Notes: generated by a model not told the origin, from the letters alone. Numbered from the stretch's first letter, positions 43,055 to 55,357 are shown. The stretch is DNA of 64,000 nucleotides from Petunia secreta (GCA_029990175.1 JARKIP010000011.1:2356001-2420000); one strand, 5' to 3'. Numbers and translations are program-made.

Positions 43055-46000
43055 TTGTGGATTGTAGACTCGGGAGCAACAGACCACATAACGAGGGAAC
43101 ACAATTCTTTTGTGGAGTTTCGGCCTATTTCACGTGGAACAAAGTGGATTTATGTGGGCAACAACAATAAGGTTGCTATTGAAGGGATCGGTACATGCAA
43201 GTTAGTCTTACGTGGTGGTCGACATCTACTACTACATGATATCCTCTATGCTCCAGGAATTCGCCGGAATATCATTTCTGTTATTGTTTTACTTAGGCTT
43301 GGCTTTAGCTTGTTTTCCATGACAATTTTGTCAAATTGACTTTAGGTTCAACTTTATTTGGCTTTGGTCATGTGACCGGAGGTTTTATTATTATGGATTG
43401 GATTATGATTCATTTAATAATAATGCTAGTTTTTCTATGTTTGCTTCCCCACATAAATATGATAGTGATGTAAACATATGGCATGCTAGACTTGGTCATA
43501 TTGGCCAGCAAAGAATGCAAAGGTTAGCAAAACAAGGTTTGCTTACTGGCATTGAACATGTGGAATTGTCCACTTGTGAAAATTGTCTAGCAGGAAAATC
43601 TGCAAGAAAACCCTTCGGTAAAGCGACTAGAGCTGAATATCCCTTACAATTAGTCCATTCGGACATCTGTGGGCCTATGAATGTCAGGGCTAGGCACAGA
43701 GCGTACTATTTCATCACATTTATAGATGACTACACTCGTTTCGGTTATGTATATTTAATTTCCCACAAATCAGAAGCAATAAGTTGTTTCCAACGCTATA
43801 TGAGCTTAATGGAAAATCAATTAGACAAGAAGATAAAAGTTTTTTGAACTGACCGAGGTCGAGAGTACTTGTCAACTCAATTTAACGAGTTATGTGATGG
43901 AAAGGGAATTGTTCATCAGTTGGCTATCCCAAATACTCCACAACAAAATGGTGTTGCAGAGAGAAGAAACAGGACGCTTCTAGAAATAGTTAGTTCAATG
44001 ATGGCACAAGCTAACCTCCCAATTAGTTATTGGGGTGATGCATTGCTTACTACTACCTATGTACTTAACCGAGTGCCTGCAAAATCAGTTGCAACCACTC
44101 CATATGAGTTGTGGACTGGAAGAGCATCCAACCTAAGTGTATTAAGACATTGGGGTTGCGCTGCCTATACACATGATTCTTCTCACAAACATGGCAAATT
44201 AGGCCCGAGAGGAAAGAAAAGTATCTTTATAAGATACTAAGAAACCTCTAAGGGTTATGTGTTTATAGGTCAGCAAGACAGTGGGAGCGTAACGGAGTTT
44301 GAATCACGAGATGTCACATTCTCAGAGGATGGGTTTCCTAAAAAGGGAGAGGTAGGTCAAGACCTAACCTTGTTTGAGATTAAGGATCAAGATCAACAAA
44401 GATCACTTCATTCGAGTGTGAGAAATTTAACAGATGACGAATTAGTTTCACATCAACAGCCTCCTTCTCCATCGGATGCGAATGTAAGTAATCATTTGAA
44501 AAACAGTGACCAAACGGATCTTGTTCCAAGTGGGAGCGAGATGGTCACTGATCTTGTTCCAAGTGGAAGCATGATAGATGTTCTTGATCCAAGTGGGAGC
44601 AACATTGATCCAAATGAGAACGACGAAGAAGAATCACAAAAAGGACGTGGTTTACGTAAAAAGATTCCCCGTTGACGATTTGATGTCGAAGGTGCTAAAC
44701 TTTTTATGTTGTTCTTACAACTAGAAAACGAGCCTAAAAATGCAAAAGAGGCTCTCTCATGCCCTTCTAAGGAAAAATGGATAAAAGCAATGGAAGATGA
44801 AATTGAGTCAATGAGAGTCAACAAAGTCTGGGAACTAGTTGATCTCCCAAAAGAACGCAGAGCTATTGGTAGCAAATGGGTTCTCAAGATTAAGCTCAAG
44901 GCTGATGGCACAGTTGAGAGATATAAGGCTCGACTGGTGGTGAAAGTTTATACACAACAGGAAGGAATAGACTACGAAGACACTTTCTCACCTGTTGTGC
45001 GATTTAACTCAATTCGTCTGATTCTAGCTATAGTAGCAAGTTTAGATCTTGAATTACATCAGATAGATGTAAAGACTGCCTTTCTCAATGGAGAATTAGA
45101 TGAAGAAATTTATATGGAACAACCTGACTGTTTCATTGAAAAAGGCCACGAACAAAAGGTTTGTAGAATTTTGAAGTCTATTTATGGCCTCAAACAATCT
45201 TCAAGGCAATGGCATATACACTTTCGAAATGTGATCATATTCAATGGTTTTACTATGGTTGATGAAGATCATTGTGTTTATATCAAGAGATCAAGAAATA
45301 AGCTTGTAATTTTGACATTGTATGTCGATAATATACTTATAGCTGGAAATGATAAGGAGTTATTAAACGAGGTAAAGGCCTGGTTGTCATCTCACTTTGA
45401 GATGAAAGATATGGGTGAAGCTGCATATATTCTTGGAATCAAGATTTCAAGAGATCGTCCTAAGAAACTATTGTATCTCTCTCAGGAGAATTACGTTAAG
45501 AAAATTCTTGAATAATTTAATATGCAGAATAGCAACCCAGTTGACACTTCTATCAGCAAAGGCCATAACTTAGGAAATCATCTGTGTCCTCAGACTCCTA
45601 AAGAGACAGAAAAGATGAAGCGAGTGCCTTATAAAAGTGCAGTTGGATGTCTAATGAATGCTATGGTGTGTACTAGACCTGATATTTGTCAAGCAATTGG
45701 CTTGGTAAGTAGATATCAATCCGATCCAGGTCCAGCACATTGGCAAGCAATAAAGAGGATCATAAGATATCTTAGAGGAACAGCTGACAACGCACTTTGT
45801 TGTCAAGGCAGCAAAGTTTTGCGATTAGTTGGATACACTGATGCTGATCATGAAGGATATTTAGACGAGAGGAAGTCTACCTCAGGATATGTCTTCTTAC
45901 TTAGTAATGGTGACATATCATGGAAGAGTAAGAAGCAATCATGTGTAACACTATCCACGATGGAAGCCGAATATGTGGCTCTGTCAAAAGCAACACAAGA

Positions 46001-46294
46001 AGCTGTTTGGTTAAATAGGCTCTTGAAAAGCTTGTTGGGTAACACTGATGATGAACCAGTGTTTGTCTACTGTGATAGTAAGGTTGCAGTTGATGCAACC
46101 AAGAATCCTAAGCATCATTGTGATACTAAGCAAATAGATATCAAGTATAACTATGCAAGAAACATGTATAAATGCAAGAGGTTGAAACTGGTGAAAATAT
46201 CTACATAAGATATGGTAGCAGACCCACTGACCAAGCTTTTAGCTAGAGATGCATTTGTGAGACACACTAGGTCTCAAGGCTTGCGTAGACTTTG
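43055..46294 (+). pseudogene. Ty1/copia pol (element 2): protease, integrase, RT, RNase H; broken
   Basis: Protease: WIVDSGATDHIT (43057). Pre-integrase: WHARLGHIG...C-x2-C (about 43480). Integrase: HSDICGPM, TDRGREY, QQNGVAERRNR (D-D-E residues visible). A degenerate DLVPSGS repeat lies at about 44520-44600. RT: NKVWELVDLP, QIDVKTAFLNGELDEEIYM, IYGLKQSSRQW, and the catalytic box YVDNILIAG where YVDD is usual, so one catalytic Asp is Asn. RNase H: YTDADHEGYLDERKSTSGY, STMEAEYVALS, YCDSKVAVDATKNP, ADPLTKLL. In-frame stops include about 43337, 43845, 44238, 44673, 45513 and 46206, yet the reading frame is mostly kept, so decay is by point mutation more than by indels. Confidence 0.93.
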
Positions 46295-47334
46295 AGTGAT
46301 TTTATATTATTCTTTTTTTTTTCCAGTTGTTCAAAAAACTATGTTCTTTGATAATCAATAAAGTTGATTTACTTACATACATATTCATGATTTATTGAGT
46401 GTTTAGTACATTCTTCAATTATATTTTAGTATGTCGGATAGACAAGAGGTTGGCCTTCTCACACAGGCAACCGCCTCCTTATCTTAGTGATAAGTGGAGA
46501 TGAGACTTGATTTTAAGAAAAAATTATCAAATGGATAATTCGAGAGCTATATACTTAAAATCAATAAAGTTGTTTAAATAATGACATAAGGTTATTAAGG
46601 TGAAAGGACGTTCACTTAGTCTACTTAGTGAGCTAGATGTGAGTTTAAGGAACCCGAATTTAGATACGTATGGTGTCTGAATTTCATCTATACAACATTA
46701 TTTATAAAGACATATGCTCCTTAAAGAAAGGAAAAAAATGTTGTAGCACGTGTTTCATACCATGTGTGCTAATATCGACTATGGGTTAACATAAGTTTAA
46801 TCTCAACTTACTGTTGCGTGAGACCCAGAGCCTTTATGCTGGCTCAAAATGATGTACCCTCAGTGACTCCGATCAGATACTTGAGACTTAGTCTAATGTT
46901 AGCTATCTTAGTGTGTTTTCAAAAGACCAAGAAAATGGATGCGGTCTGGCAGGACATATCTAGAAAAGCAGTTGAGCAAATGTTAAGAGAATCGTGAGAA
47001 GAGGAAGATCATTAAAGGAATCTCATTTATTTTGTATTCACAGGTGCACCAGTTATAACTTATGAGTTATAATTGTGAATACATAAAAATGATATTTGAG
47101 ATTTTGAGAGGACATCAAAATGTGATTCATATAATCTAGGGTATTGCATACCTTATAATCTTCTTGCAGGTTTGCACTTGACGAGACGCTATATACTCCT
47201 AACAAATATATAGCGCGTAGCTCTCACAGTATGCTGGTCGCACGGTCTATTTCACTGTATGAATATTTTTAGAGATGAGATGAGAATATGTTTCTCATAT
47301 TGTAAGAGCACTCCCATTATGTGTGAGTGGGAGA
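46295..47334 (+). other. 3' UTR and polypurine tract of copia element 2
   Basis: About 1 kb of AT-rich sequence without an ORF. It ends in a purine tract GTGAGTGGGAGA (47323-47334) directly before the LTR. Confidence 0.65.
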
Positions 47335-47672
47335 TGTTGGATTTATCTGAATAAAAGAGTCCACCCATAAAGGGGTGCTCTTAATGTCTATCCAGGTAAA
47401 AAGATAAGTTATCCAATAGAGTCCTACAAGAGGACAACTACTGTATTATACAGTTATAAATACAGTAGTAATAGGCTCAGATAAATATACGAATTTTTCT
47501 ACAGCTCTTCCTACTCTCTACTAAATAATTTAGGTGCTTAGACTGTGGATAAAGGAGTTGATCCGTCAAGCACGTGACAACTACCGACGGCCAGTAATTC
47601 CAGCCACGGTTCAAGATCCTACCGCTTCCGCTTACGAGAACAACAAGTAAGCTCTCGGTTTATGTTCAAACA
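47335..47672 (+). repeat. 3' LTR of copia element 2 (right end tentative)
   Basis: It starts TGTTGGATTTATC after the polypurine tract. A TATAAATA box lies at about 47455. A plausible CA end is at 47672. No 5' partner LTR is found, so the element is 5'-truncated. Confidence 0.65.
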
Positions 47673-48439
47673 ATCTATTTAGTATAGATTTGTTGTTATA
47701 TGAATGTATGTATCCCTTCACAAAGAGATTACTGGCTATAATAATATGTTCGGAGCTATATATATGAAGAAACCAAAAAAAAAAAAAAAGAAGAAGGAAA
47801 AGGTTAAATGTTAAATTAACTTGGAAAACACACAGTAAAAGATGGCAACTTTGGCAAAGTGATAATTCTAACGGAAAAGGGTCAAATTTGTCCTTTAACT
47901 ATTGAAAATTAGTCAATTTTTCTATCCGTTTATAAATGGTATCAAATATACCCCTACCGTTAGTAAAAATGGCCACACTTACCCCTAGAACTGAACCAAA
48001 CAGAATTCTATGTCATTTTAAAAACATAAAAGTGCTTACATAAACTGCCACATTGGAACTAAAATAGACCCCACCTTTTTCATAAAACATGTGTCTTCTT
48101 CTTCATGACTTGGATCAATCGTAGGCCTTTAAGTGGTATTTCCCTCCAAACATCCAATTTTCGATTTTGGCTTGAGAGTTTTAAACATTGAATGTTCCAG
48201 CAGTGGGAGAAGACACAAGTTTGGAGAGATCGAAACAACTTACAAAATTTTAAAGAACTTTTATCTTAGCAAAACACCTTATCTTTGACCAAAGTGACCA
48301 GGGGTGTAGCTAGGCACCTTATGCCAAGAAGTATCACTGGACATCATTTCGTAGGAAAATTTTACTGTATATGTATATAAAACATGGAAAACCACAATAT
48401 TTAGTATAAATAAAGAAAGTGGTTCTACTTAAATTATTA
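47673..48439. other. AT-rich intergenic sequence, no gene
   Basis: It contains a long A run at about 47777 and a TTTGTCCTTTAACTATTGAA-type segment (about 47890) common in dispersed plant repeats. No ORF is supported. Confidence 0.4.
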
Positions 48440-48535
48440 TGGCTCGGCCGGTTTAGTGGTTAAGGACCTTGAGAAAGTCTAGAAGACTAGAATTGTGAAA
48501 GTTTGAGTCCCGCTTGTAGCACGACTTAGCTTTTT
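48440..48535 (+). mobile_element. tRNA-derived SINE-like head
   Basis: An A-box-like GGTTTAGTGGTTAAGG (about 48451) and a B-box-like GTTTGAGTCCCGC (about 48501) lie about 50 bp apart, the spacing of a split RNA polymerase III promoter. The flanks do not fold as a tRNA, so a SINE is more likely than a tRNA gene. The 3' end is undefined. Confidence 0.5.
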
Positions 48536-48997
48536 TAATTAAAATAATGAACTATATCGTTTAAAGTAAGGATTGATCCTTCCACTTTCAGCTAACTTAA
48601 AAAGTGCAAAACCACTTGTGCTAGGCATCATTACTTTTTAAGCCTAAATGAACGACATAAAATTTTCTTTAAATGTGACAGTGTTTGCAAAAACCTTTAC
48701 GTGCGCCACAAAACATATTTTAGTTTACTTGCAGAGCATTAATTCAGAGATACTTTTGATCACTATGCTAGTTATAAAAATAGTATATAAGGAAACAGAT
48801 CCAAAATTTAGTACATTGGTGTGTATATTTCTCGGGGCATTGGCATGGCAGGACCCCTCAAGTTTTTCTTTTTAAATGGAAAAAGGTTCAAGTTTTAATC
48901 ATGAAGTATAGAGTCCTCTAATCATTAATGGCATTAAAAGCTTCTAACTACCTAACCTTCTCACCCCAAAATTTTTTATATTACAAAATGGTCCAAG

Positions 48998-49005
48998 TAT
49001 AAAAG
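48998..49005 (+). promoter_or_regulatory. TATA-like box followed by pyrimidine-rich leader
   Basis: TATAAAAG precedes a CTCTTCCTCTCTCTTCTCCCCC-type leader at 49048-49090. This looks like a core promoter, but no convincing ORF follows. The 49015-49359 ORF has no recognised domain. Confidence 0.3.
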
Positions 49006-49419
49006 GCCACTTTTTTGCCAAATTTGGCCATAAACTTAGATCTATGCAGCTCTTCCTCTCTCTTCTCCCCCGTTTTTCTCTCTCAAATCCTTATTCGCAT
49101 CATTCTTCTTGTTTCTTCTATTTATACTTCGTATTATGATTGTTTCTTCAATCTAAGCAATCCTAAACGAAACATAACACATACCCATTTCTTATTCTTC
49201 GTTAAGAAGATTTGTGAATATTCATCATTATTAAATATTGAAGTTTTTAAAATAGGTTTTAAAAATTCAATTTGTATTACTTTTAAGTGGGTGTTGTTTA
49301 GAATTGTTGGGAATAGTAGTGAGGGGCTGAATATAAAATTTGAGATCATTGGGAGTTAATTTGGACTGAATTTGGTTAATTTTAGACTAAAATCGAAGTT
49401 GAAAGTTTTTTCTCAAGGA

Positions 49420-49620
49420 TATGAACATCTATTAGGATGCTCGGAACATCCTGACTTAGAGACGTTTGAAACATCCTGACAGATGTTCCAAACATCAATA
49501 CAACAGTTTCGAACATTTTGAACATCTTGATAGGCAAGATGCTTCGAATATCTAGAGAGATTTCATGAACATCAAGAGATATGTTACTAATTAACATCCT
49601 ACCAACTGTTATGAAAATAT
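49420..49620. repeat. Cluster of GATGTTTCGAACATC-like palindromic motifs, left group
   Basis: At least eight variants such as GGAACATCC, GATGTTCCAAACATC and GTTTCGAACATT occur in 200 bp. The same motif family recurs at 56550-56740, 58255-58360, 58570-58770, 59140-59600 and 59870-59950, on the other side of the 49966-55352 insertion. Confidence 0.7.
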
Positions 49621-49965
49621 CTCATGATGTTTAGCAAATATATAATTTTACCTGTCGAACTACTGTATAAATTATTTGACTTCATTTGTTGTTTGCCGAA
49701 AATAGTTTGTAGCTGGTACTGACAAATGGGAAACAAAACTATTTATGTAGCAAAGTGAATTCAAGGAAAGGCTACCTTGTCGGAGCTAGGTGCATTGTGG
49801 GAATAGAAGTTTTTGTACTTCATATAATCAATAGTTTTACTAATCATATACTCAGAGATTAGTTTAATATCTTAGTCCTTATTGCCTTGTTCTGCTATAG
49901 CCAAGACAAGGTTTAAAAAATGATTAATGATTTATCAAGACTTAAAGCATTTTATTTTGTCATTC

Positions 49966-50703
49966 TGATGCGGGGCAAATTGAGAGCCTAAGCGCCAATC
50001 ATCAAGGGTCAAGCTTAAAGGACACAAGAGAGTGCACATGGAAGAGTCTTGAAAATGGAGGCCTCCGAGATGACTTGAAGAGCTTGCACTTGAGTGCCTA
50101 GGAGGCCACATCTTTGGGCGGACCGCCCACTATACTAGGCGGACCGCCTAGTTGATGAAGCACTCTCTAGATTTGGCTTGAGGCAGACCGCCTCTGTTGA
50201 AGGCGGAGCGCCTAGTTGCTGCCACCTTGAATCAGGCAGAGCGCCTACTATTCCAGGCGGGGCGCCTACTTCAAGATTGGAATTCTACTAGCTTAGAGTG
50301 TACTTCCTATTGTAGCCCTAAGTGGCCTTTTATGTATTGACCCCAGTTGAGGGCTTTAGAGACATTTCACTTAGGATAGTGGGAACCCTATAAATACCAC
50401 ACATAGTCATTTTATTTCATTAGCTAGATTTGGAGATTAAAGAATAGAACTTAGAAGAGACTTGGTCCTTCTTATTGAAGCTTGGCTTCATGTATCTCTT
50501 ACTTAGAATCTATGGTGGATCATCCTAGTATGACCCCGTGAATGGTTCAAGTTCCTTTCTCTCTCGGATATTTAAATCATAGTTTGATTCGATTATCCTT
50601 TCTTTCTTCTATTTCTGTTCTTCCCCGTCCCTTATTTCTTTGGTATCGTATTTTACTTGCTTCCGTGTCTATTTTATTGCTTCCGCATGTTTATCCCGTA
50701 TCA
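49966..50703 (+). repeat. 5' LTR with six AGGCGGACCGCCT palindromes
   Basis: Palindromes lie at about 50117, 50138, 50180, 50201, 50234 and 50255, ending 122 bp before a TATAAATA box (50389-50396). The 3' LTR keeps all six in variant form and the same box at 55038. Confidence 0.9.
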
Positions 50704-50706
50704 TCT

Positions 50707-50719
50707 TGGTATCAGATCA
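50707..50719 (+). promoter_or_regulatory. Primer-binding site (tRNA-Met type)
   Basis: TGGTATCAGATCA lies three bases after the LTR end, the common initiator tRNA-Met primer site. Confidence 0.85.
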
Positions 50720-51728
50720 TGGCTCGGGATTTATTCTTACAAACCCTCGTTCCTTGTTCATCTATCTTGTATCTTTACATTATTATTGTTGTTATTGTCT
50801 TGAGAAAAGAAAGAAAAAGAAACAAAAAAGTGAAAAGTTGAAAAATACAAAACAAAATTGCTAGAACTTTATGAATATGATGACCCATTCGATGATATGA
50901 ATTAGGAATTGTTCCTTGATGTTTACCCGTTGATTTGGTACCACTTTTACATGATTTGTAGTTGTGGATTGAAAATTTGAAGTTTGAAAACCCCAAATTG
51001 AAACCCTACCTTGAAAGGCTCTGAATCTTGATTGTGATCTTGTTATGGGGTGTTTGATGGTAAAAATCATTAGGGTTTGTTGGATTTAGTGCAAAACAAC
51101 TTTGGGTACCTTTGATTTTGAGAAACAAGGTGAAATCATCGAAAATTTTGGGTTGAAAATAGATAAAATATGTTGTTGAAGAAGCTGAAGAACAGTGCCA
51201 GGCGGACCACCTCTGTGCTAGGCGGAGCACCTCACCAAAATCAGCTCTCTGGACTTGGTCCAGGCGGACCGCCTCAATTTCTAGGTGGAGGGCCTAACCT
51301 GCTAGGCGGAGGGCCTCAATTTCTGGGTGGAGGGCCTCACACATGAAGCCTTTTTCGAGTAGTTTTCTTGTAGGTTTTCGCTTGTTCTTTGCTTCTGAAC
51401 TTCTTGGTTACTGTTTCTAAGGTAATTGTCCTACTTTATTGACACTAACTCTTGAGCTTTTAGGTTGTTGTGTGTCTTGTAGCTTTATTTAAAGTCGTAG
51501 AACTTTCTTTGGCCTCAAGTTCGCACTTCAAATAGCTTCCGTACATCGTGTCACATCAACTCCACTCCGAGCCATTACTTGGGTATATTAGTTGGCGATC
51601 TTACCATTGTGGTTCCTAAAGAGATAGGGGCATCTTTGGTTGGGGGTTTGGGAGTGTGAATCCTAAAAGGAGTGTTGAGTGCCACCACCAAAGGTAAGGG
51701 AGAGAAAGCGAGGTTGTTATTCTAACAT
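50720..51728 (+). other. Leader of the non-autonomous element with degenerate GGCGGA motifs
   Basis: No coding sequence is recognised. 51197-51340 carries about seven weaker copies of the LTR palindrome (AGGCGGACCGCCT, AGGCGGAGCACCT, AGGTGGAGGGCCT and similar). Confidence 0.6.
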
Positions 51729-51743
51729 TTGTGCTTTCTTAAA

Positions 51744-52693
51744 ATGTCTTTTGCAGGTACAAGGAGCCATAAAGGAGGTTTGGATGGAAGTGGGAATGGT
51801 GAGAAAAGTGTGAGTGAGACCGAGTTAGTTCAAGCTTGCCTTCGACACATTATGACCAAGGTAAATGCAATGAGCACTCAAATTCAACACTTAGAGGATA
51901 ATTGGGATGAGAATGAGACCGAGGGAAGGGATGATATGAGTAGTTCTATGGGTTATGGAACCGAGGAGGGTAGAGGATATTTCTACCAAACTCCTATTTC
52001 AAGGAGCTCTTATGAGTTCTATGATGAGACTCGTTCCTCGACTTTCAACAACACTTCTAATGTTGGAAGAGTGATGGGAAGTGGAAGTTGTCCTAGTGGT
52101 GTTGCTATGAGAGGAGGGATAAGGGAGACTCGAGTTGATGGTGATACTATTTTTAGACTTCCAAGATCTTTCGTGGATGATCCTATACGAAACTTGGGTC
52201 TAAGAAGGTTCGTTATTGAGGTGGAAGGTAATGGAGGATACTTGCTCAAGATAGGTGACACCGATGCCAATTGCATTAGCACCTCGTTGGTTGATAAGCT
52301 AAGGATACCATGCTATGCCCTAGAGCATCCTTATGGTACAATGGACTGTGGGTTTCCAAGAAAGCTTGGGTGTACATATCTCATAGGAGTTACAAGAATT
52401 ATATGTGGTGTGATGTGTATCCCATGCAACATTTTGATGTATGGTTAGGTGATCCATAGTTGCAAGACAAGAAAGTGCATTATAGACTTGTGGAGGATAA
52501 GTATCATGTGAGCAAGGGTCAAAGGACTTATGACTTTGAACCTTGTCGGGCAAAAGACAAGTTGCTTAATCGTGCACCTTCCTTGACAATGCAAAGAAGA
52601 AATGAGCGAGAATTCATTTCATGTTTGAAATTGACCAAACGAGAAGTCCTACAAAGGAAAGAAGTGGTAGGACAAGTGCAAGAAAAATGTTGA
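51744..52693 (+). pseudogene. Gag/protease-like remnant of the non-autonomous element
   Basis: The open frame starts MSFAGTRSHKGGLDG (51744; the frame extends upstream to 51729). An N-terminal helical segment ELVQACLRHIMTKVNAMSTQIQ is followed by a Ser/Gly-rich middle and a folded part FVIEVEGNGGYLLKIGDTDANCISTSLVDKLRIP. That part resembles a retroviral-type protease fold but lacks a clear D-S/T-G. After the stop at 52446, the frame from 52460 reads DKKVHYRLVEDKYHVSKGQRTYDFEP. That matches the segment that normally follows protease in gypsy polyproteins (the 'LLGRPW..D..V.HDG..N.Y.F' block). RT does not follow. This homology is my reading, not a search result. Confidence 0.5.
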
Positions 52694-52879
52694 CAAGTGT
52701 CAACAAGGTGAACCCGAAACCACAAGCTCCAAAGCCAAGTAGTTCACTAACAAAGAAGAAAGAGACCTCAAGTGATGAGTGATGTAAAGAGTCCACCTAC
52801 TCCGGCTATGGGTATTCTTGGGCCTCGTCCCAACTCACCCGAATTTGAGAGACAAAATATTGAGAGAAGTAAGGGAGTG

Positions 52880-54191
52880 AACCGGTGACATTCCTCGAGT
52901 AGAAAAAGGAGAGGATGTGTTGAGTGATATGAGTGGGATGTCACCACCCGAATCTACACCCGACCTTGAAAAGAAAATGAGGGAAAAGAAAGATGGAAAA
53001 AGAATTGTTGAGAGTGAGGACACCCTTTATTCTAACACTTATTCTTTATATTTTTCTTCTACTTGTGATAGCTCTTGTGTAGGAATTCTTGGAGGCAAGC
53101 CAATGGAGCCTCAATCATGTTCCAAGATGGGAGGACAAGGTGAAGAAGATCTTCAATGTGAGCTTCAAGGTGGAGAGATAATTCATGACACCTCAAGTGC
53201 ATTGAGTGAGCGAGATGGCCACTCAAAGGTATGTGATAGTTCTTCCCTTGAGCATGTTACTTCCTTGTCATGTGATAGTGTTTATGACAACTCTATGTTA
53301 GTTGATGATTTGCATGATTACAATGTGTTTGCAACTAGTGTAAAGTCGAATGATCAACTTGTGTGTGATAACCACTAGTTGAGAGGGATGATAAGCCACA
53401 TCATGATGTGAGCTCGGTTTTCATTAAACCTCTCTTTAGTGAAGATTGTGTAGTTGACCTTGCTTGTGACCCTTGTTATAACACACCACCAATTTTTTAT
53501 AAAGGGGAAGATGAGTTGATTGATCATGCCCTTGTTGATATGCTTATCTTTGGTGGACCTATGTGTTGTAGTGAGGATGGTAGTGACCTTGAGGAGTCCC
53601 TAGTAGATGGGATGGATAGGATTGTACATGATGACTCCTCAAGTGTGTATGAAGAGTGTGAACTTGATCCTCCATGGTTGGAAAGGTTTAACTCTATAGA
53701 CGATCCATTGTTTGAAATATCATGTGAGATGAATGGTCTTGGAATTGATTATGTTGGTCCGTTTTCTAGTAGTCCTAATCTTGATTGTCTGGACTATAAT
53801 GATGAAGAAGCCATTATAGAGACCTTCCTTGATAGTTTTTCTAGTGAGGAATATTGTCTTAGAGGTGGATTTGGAGGTGAGGAAGTCACTCTTGGTGTGT
53901 AAGAGTGCTTCCAATAAGGGTAGTGGAGTATTTGATGTTAGTTGCCAATTGAATTATTTTGTTTACTCCACCCCATATGTTGATCACACCTTGGATGTTG
54001 AGCATGCCAAAGCCAATGAGGCACATTGTGATCATAATGCATTGAAGGCTTGGTGTGTTGGTTATGAGCTTAGAGATGATAGGGTTCTTGATTCCTTAAT
54101 TTTGCATGATCCATGTCCTATTGATCTTTTTGCTTGTTATAGTAGTGAGTGCTTATCATTGTTGAGCCAAGAACTTGTTGTTTCCTTTTGA
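52880..54191 (+). pseudogene. Unrecognised acidic, Cys-containing ORF in the non-autonomous element
   Basis: Three overlapping open frames (52917-53378, frame shift near 53380, 53408-53902, frame shift near 53895, to 54191) form one likely ancestral ORF of about 420 residues. It is rich in Asp, Glu, Ser and Cys: SSSLEHVTSLSCDSVYDNS, EDCVVDLACDPCYNTPP, FGGPMCCSEDGSDLEES, YEECELDPPWLERFNSIDDP, ending KAWCVGYELRDDRVLDSL and CYSSECLSLLSQELV. I recognise no domain. There is no RT or integrase motif, signal peptide or clear helix. It occupies the place of pol. It could be a captured host sequence or an element-specific protein. Two frameshifts make this copy inactive. Confidence 0.5.
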
Positions 54192-54600
54192 GACCTATAC
54201 TTTTTTATTGGTATTGATACTTGGCTTTATCACAAAAGTGTGTTTTCCATAGCCCTTGCACTCACTCTTGCTGGACTTGCCTACTCGTGTAGTGGGAAGT
54301 CTTGATATGTTAATGTTGAACTTAGGGATCTTAGGAATTTTGCTGGCTTGATCTTGCATATTCCATACCCTACTGATCTCTTTGATGATTCTTCTGTTGG
54401 GTACACCTATTGGGGAAGCCAAGTAATTGTTGTTTTCATTATAAACATGCACTTTATCATTGTTATTGATACTTGGTTAAACCATAAGAGTGTATTTTCC
54501 ACACTACTTGTACTAACCTACTCTTCTAGTAGGATATTTGGCTTGCGGTTGTCTTTGGTTGTAGGTCTTGATGGTTTGATTTCGAGGACGAAATCCTTTC

Positions 54601-54613
54601 AAGAAGGGGAGGA
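54601..54613 (+). promoter_or_regulatory. Polypurine tract
   Basis: AAGAAGGGGAGGA lies directly 5' of the 3' LTR start. Confidence 0.82.
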
Positions 54614-55352
54614 TGATGCGGGGCAAATTAAGAGCCAAAGCGCCAACCATCAAGGGCGAAGCTTAAAGGACACAAGAGAGTGCACAAGGAAGAGTCTTGA
54701 AGATTGAGGCCTCAAAGATGACTTGAAGAGCTTGCACTTGAGTGCCTAGGAGGCCACAGCTTTGGGCGGACCGTCCATTATACTAGGTGGACCGCCTAGT
54801 TGATGAAGCACTCTCTGGATCTAGCTTGAGGCGGACCGCCTCTGCTGAAGGGCGGAGCGCCTAGTTGCTGCCACCTTGAATCAGGCAGAGCGCCTACTAT
54901 TCCAGGCAGGGCGCCTACTTCAAGACAGAAATTCTACTAACTTAGAGTGTATTTCCTATTCTATCCCTAAGTGGCCCTTTATGTATTGACCCCAGTTGAG
55001 GGATTTAGAGACATTTTACTTAGGAGTGTGGGAACCCTATAAATACCACACTTAGTCATTTTATTTTATCAGCTAGATTTTGAGATTGAAGAATAGAACT
55101 TAGAAGAGACTTTCCCCTTCTTGTTGAAGCTTGGCTTCAAGTATCTCTTACTTGGAATCTATGGTGGATCATCCTAGTATGACCCCGTGAATGGTTCAAG
55201 TTCCTTTCTCTCTCGGATATTCAAATCATGGTTTGATTCGATTATCCTTTCTTTCTTCTATTTTTGTTCTTCCTCGTCCCTTATTTCTTTGGTATCGTGT
55301 TTTACTTGCTTCCATGTCTATTTTATTGCTTCTGCGTGTTTACCCCGTATCA
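54614..55352 (+). repeat. 3' LTR of the non-autonomous element
   Basis: 739 bp, aligned end to end with 49966-50703, TATAAATA at 55038-55045. Scattered substitutions separate the LTRs. Confidence 0.92.
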
Positions 55353-55357
55353 CATCC

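Larger units (their letters stand above)
49966..55352 (+). mobile_element. Non-autonomous gypsy-like element with GGCGGACCGCC-rich LTRs
   Basis: LTRs 49966-50703 and 54614-55352 (738/739 bp) start TGATGCGGGG and end GTATCA. Flanks are CATTC and CATCC, a target duplication with one mismatch. A tRNA-Met-type primer site follows the 5' LTR, and TCGAGGACGAAATC plus AAGAAGGGGAGGA precede the 3' LTR, as in chromovirus-like gypsy elements. The 3.9-kb interior has a protease-like remnant and an unrecognised ORF, with no RT or integrase. Confidence 0.9.

Noticed and set aside
48440..48535. tRNA gene
   Set aside because: A-box- and B-box-like sequences are present, but the arms do not fold into a cloverleaf and no acceptor stem closes. 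SINE head preferred.
49015..49359. 114-residue ORF after a TATA-like box
   Set aside because: Composition is AT-driven (Ile, Phe, Ser, Lys), with no domain and no paralogue in the window. Kept only as a possible promoter remnant.
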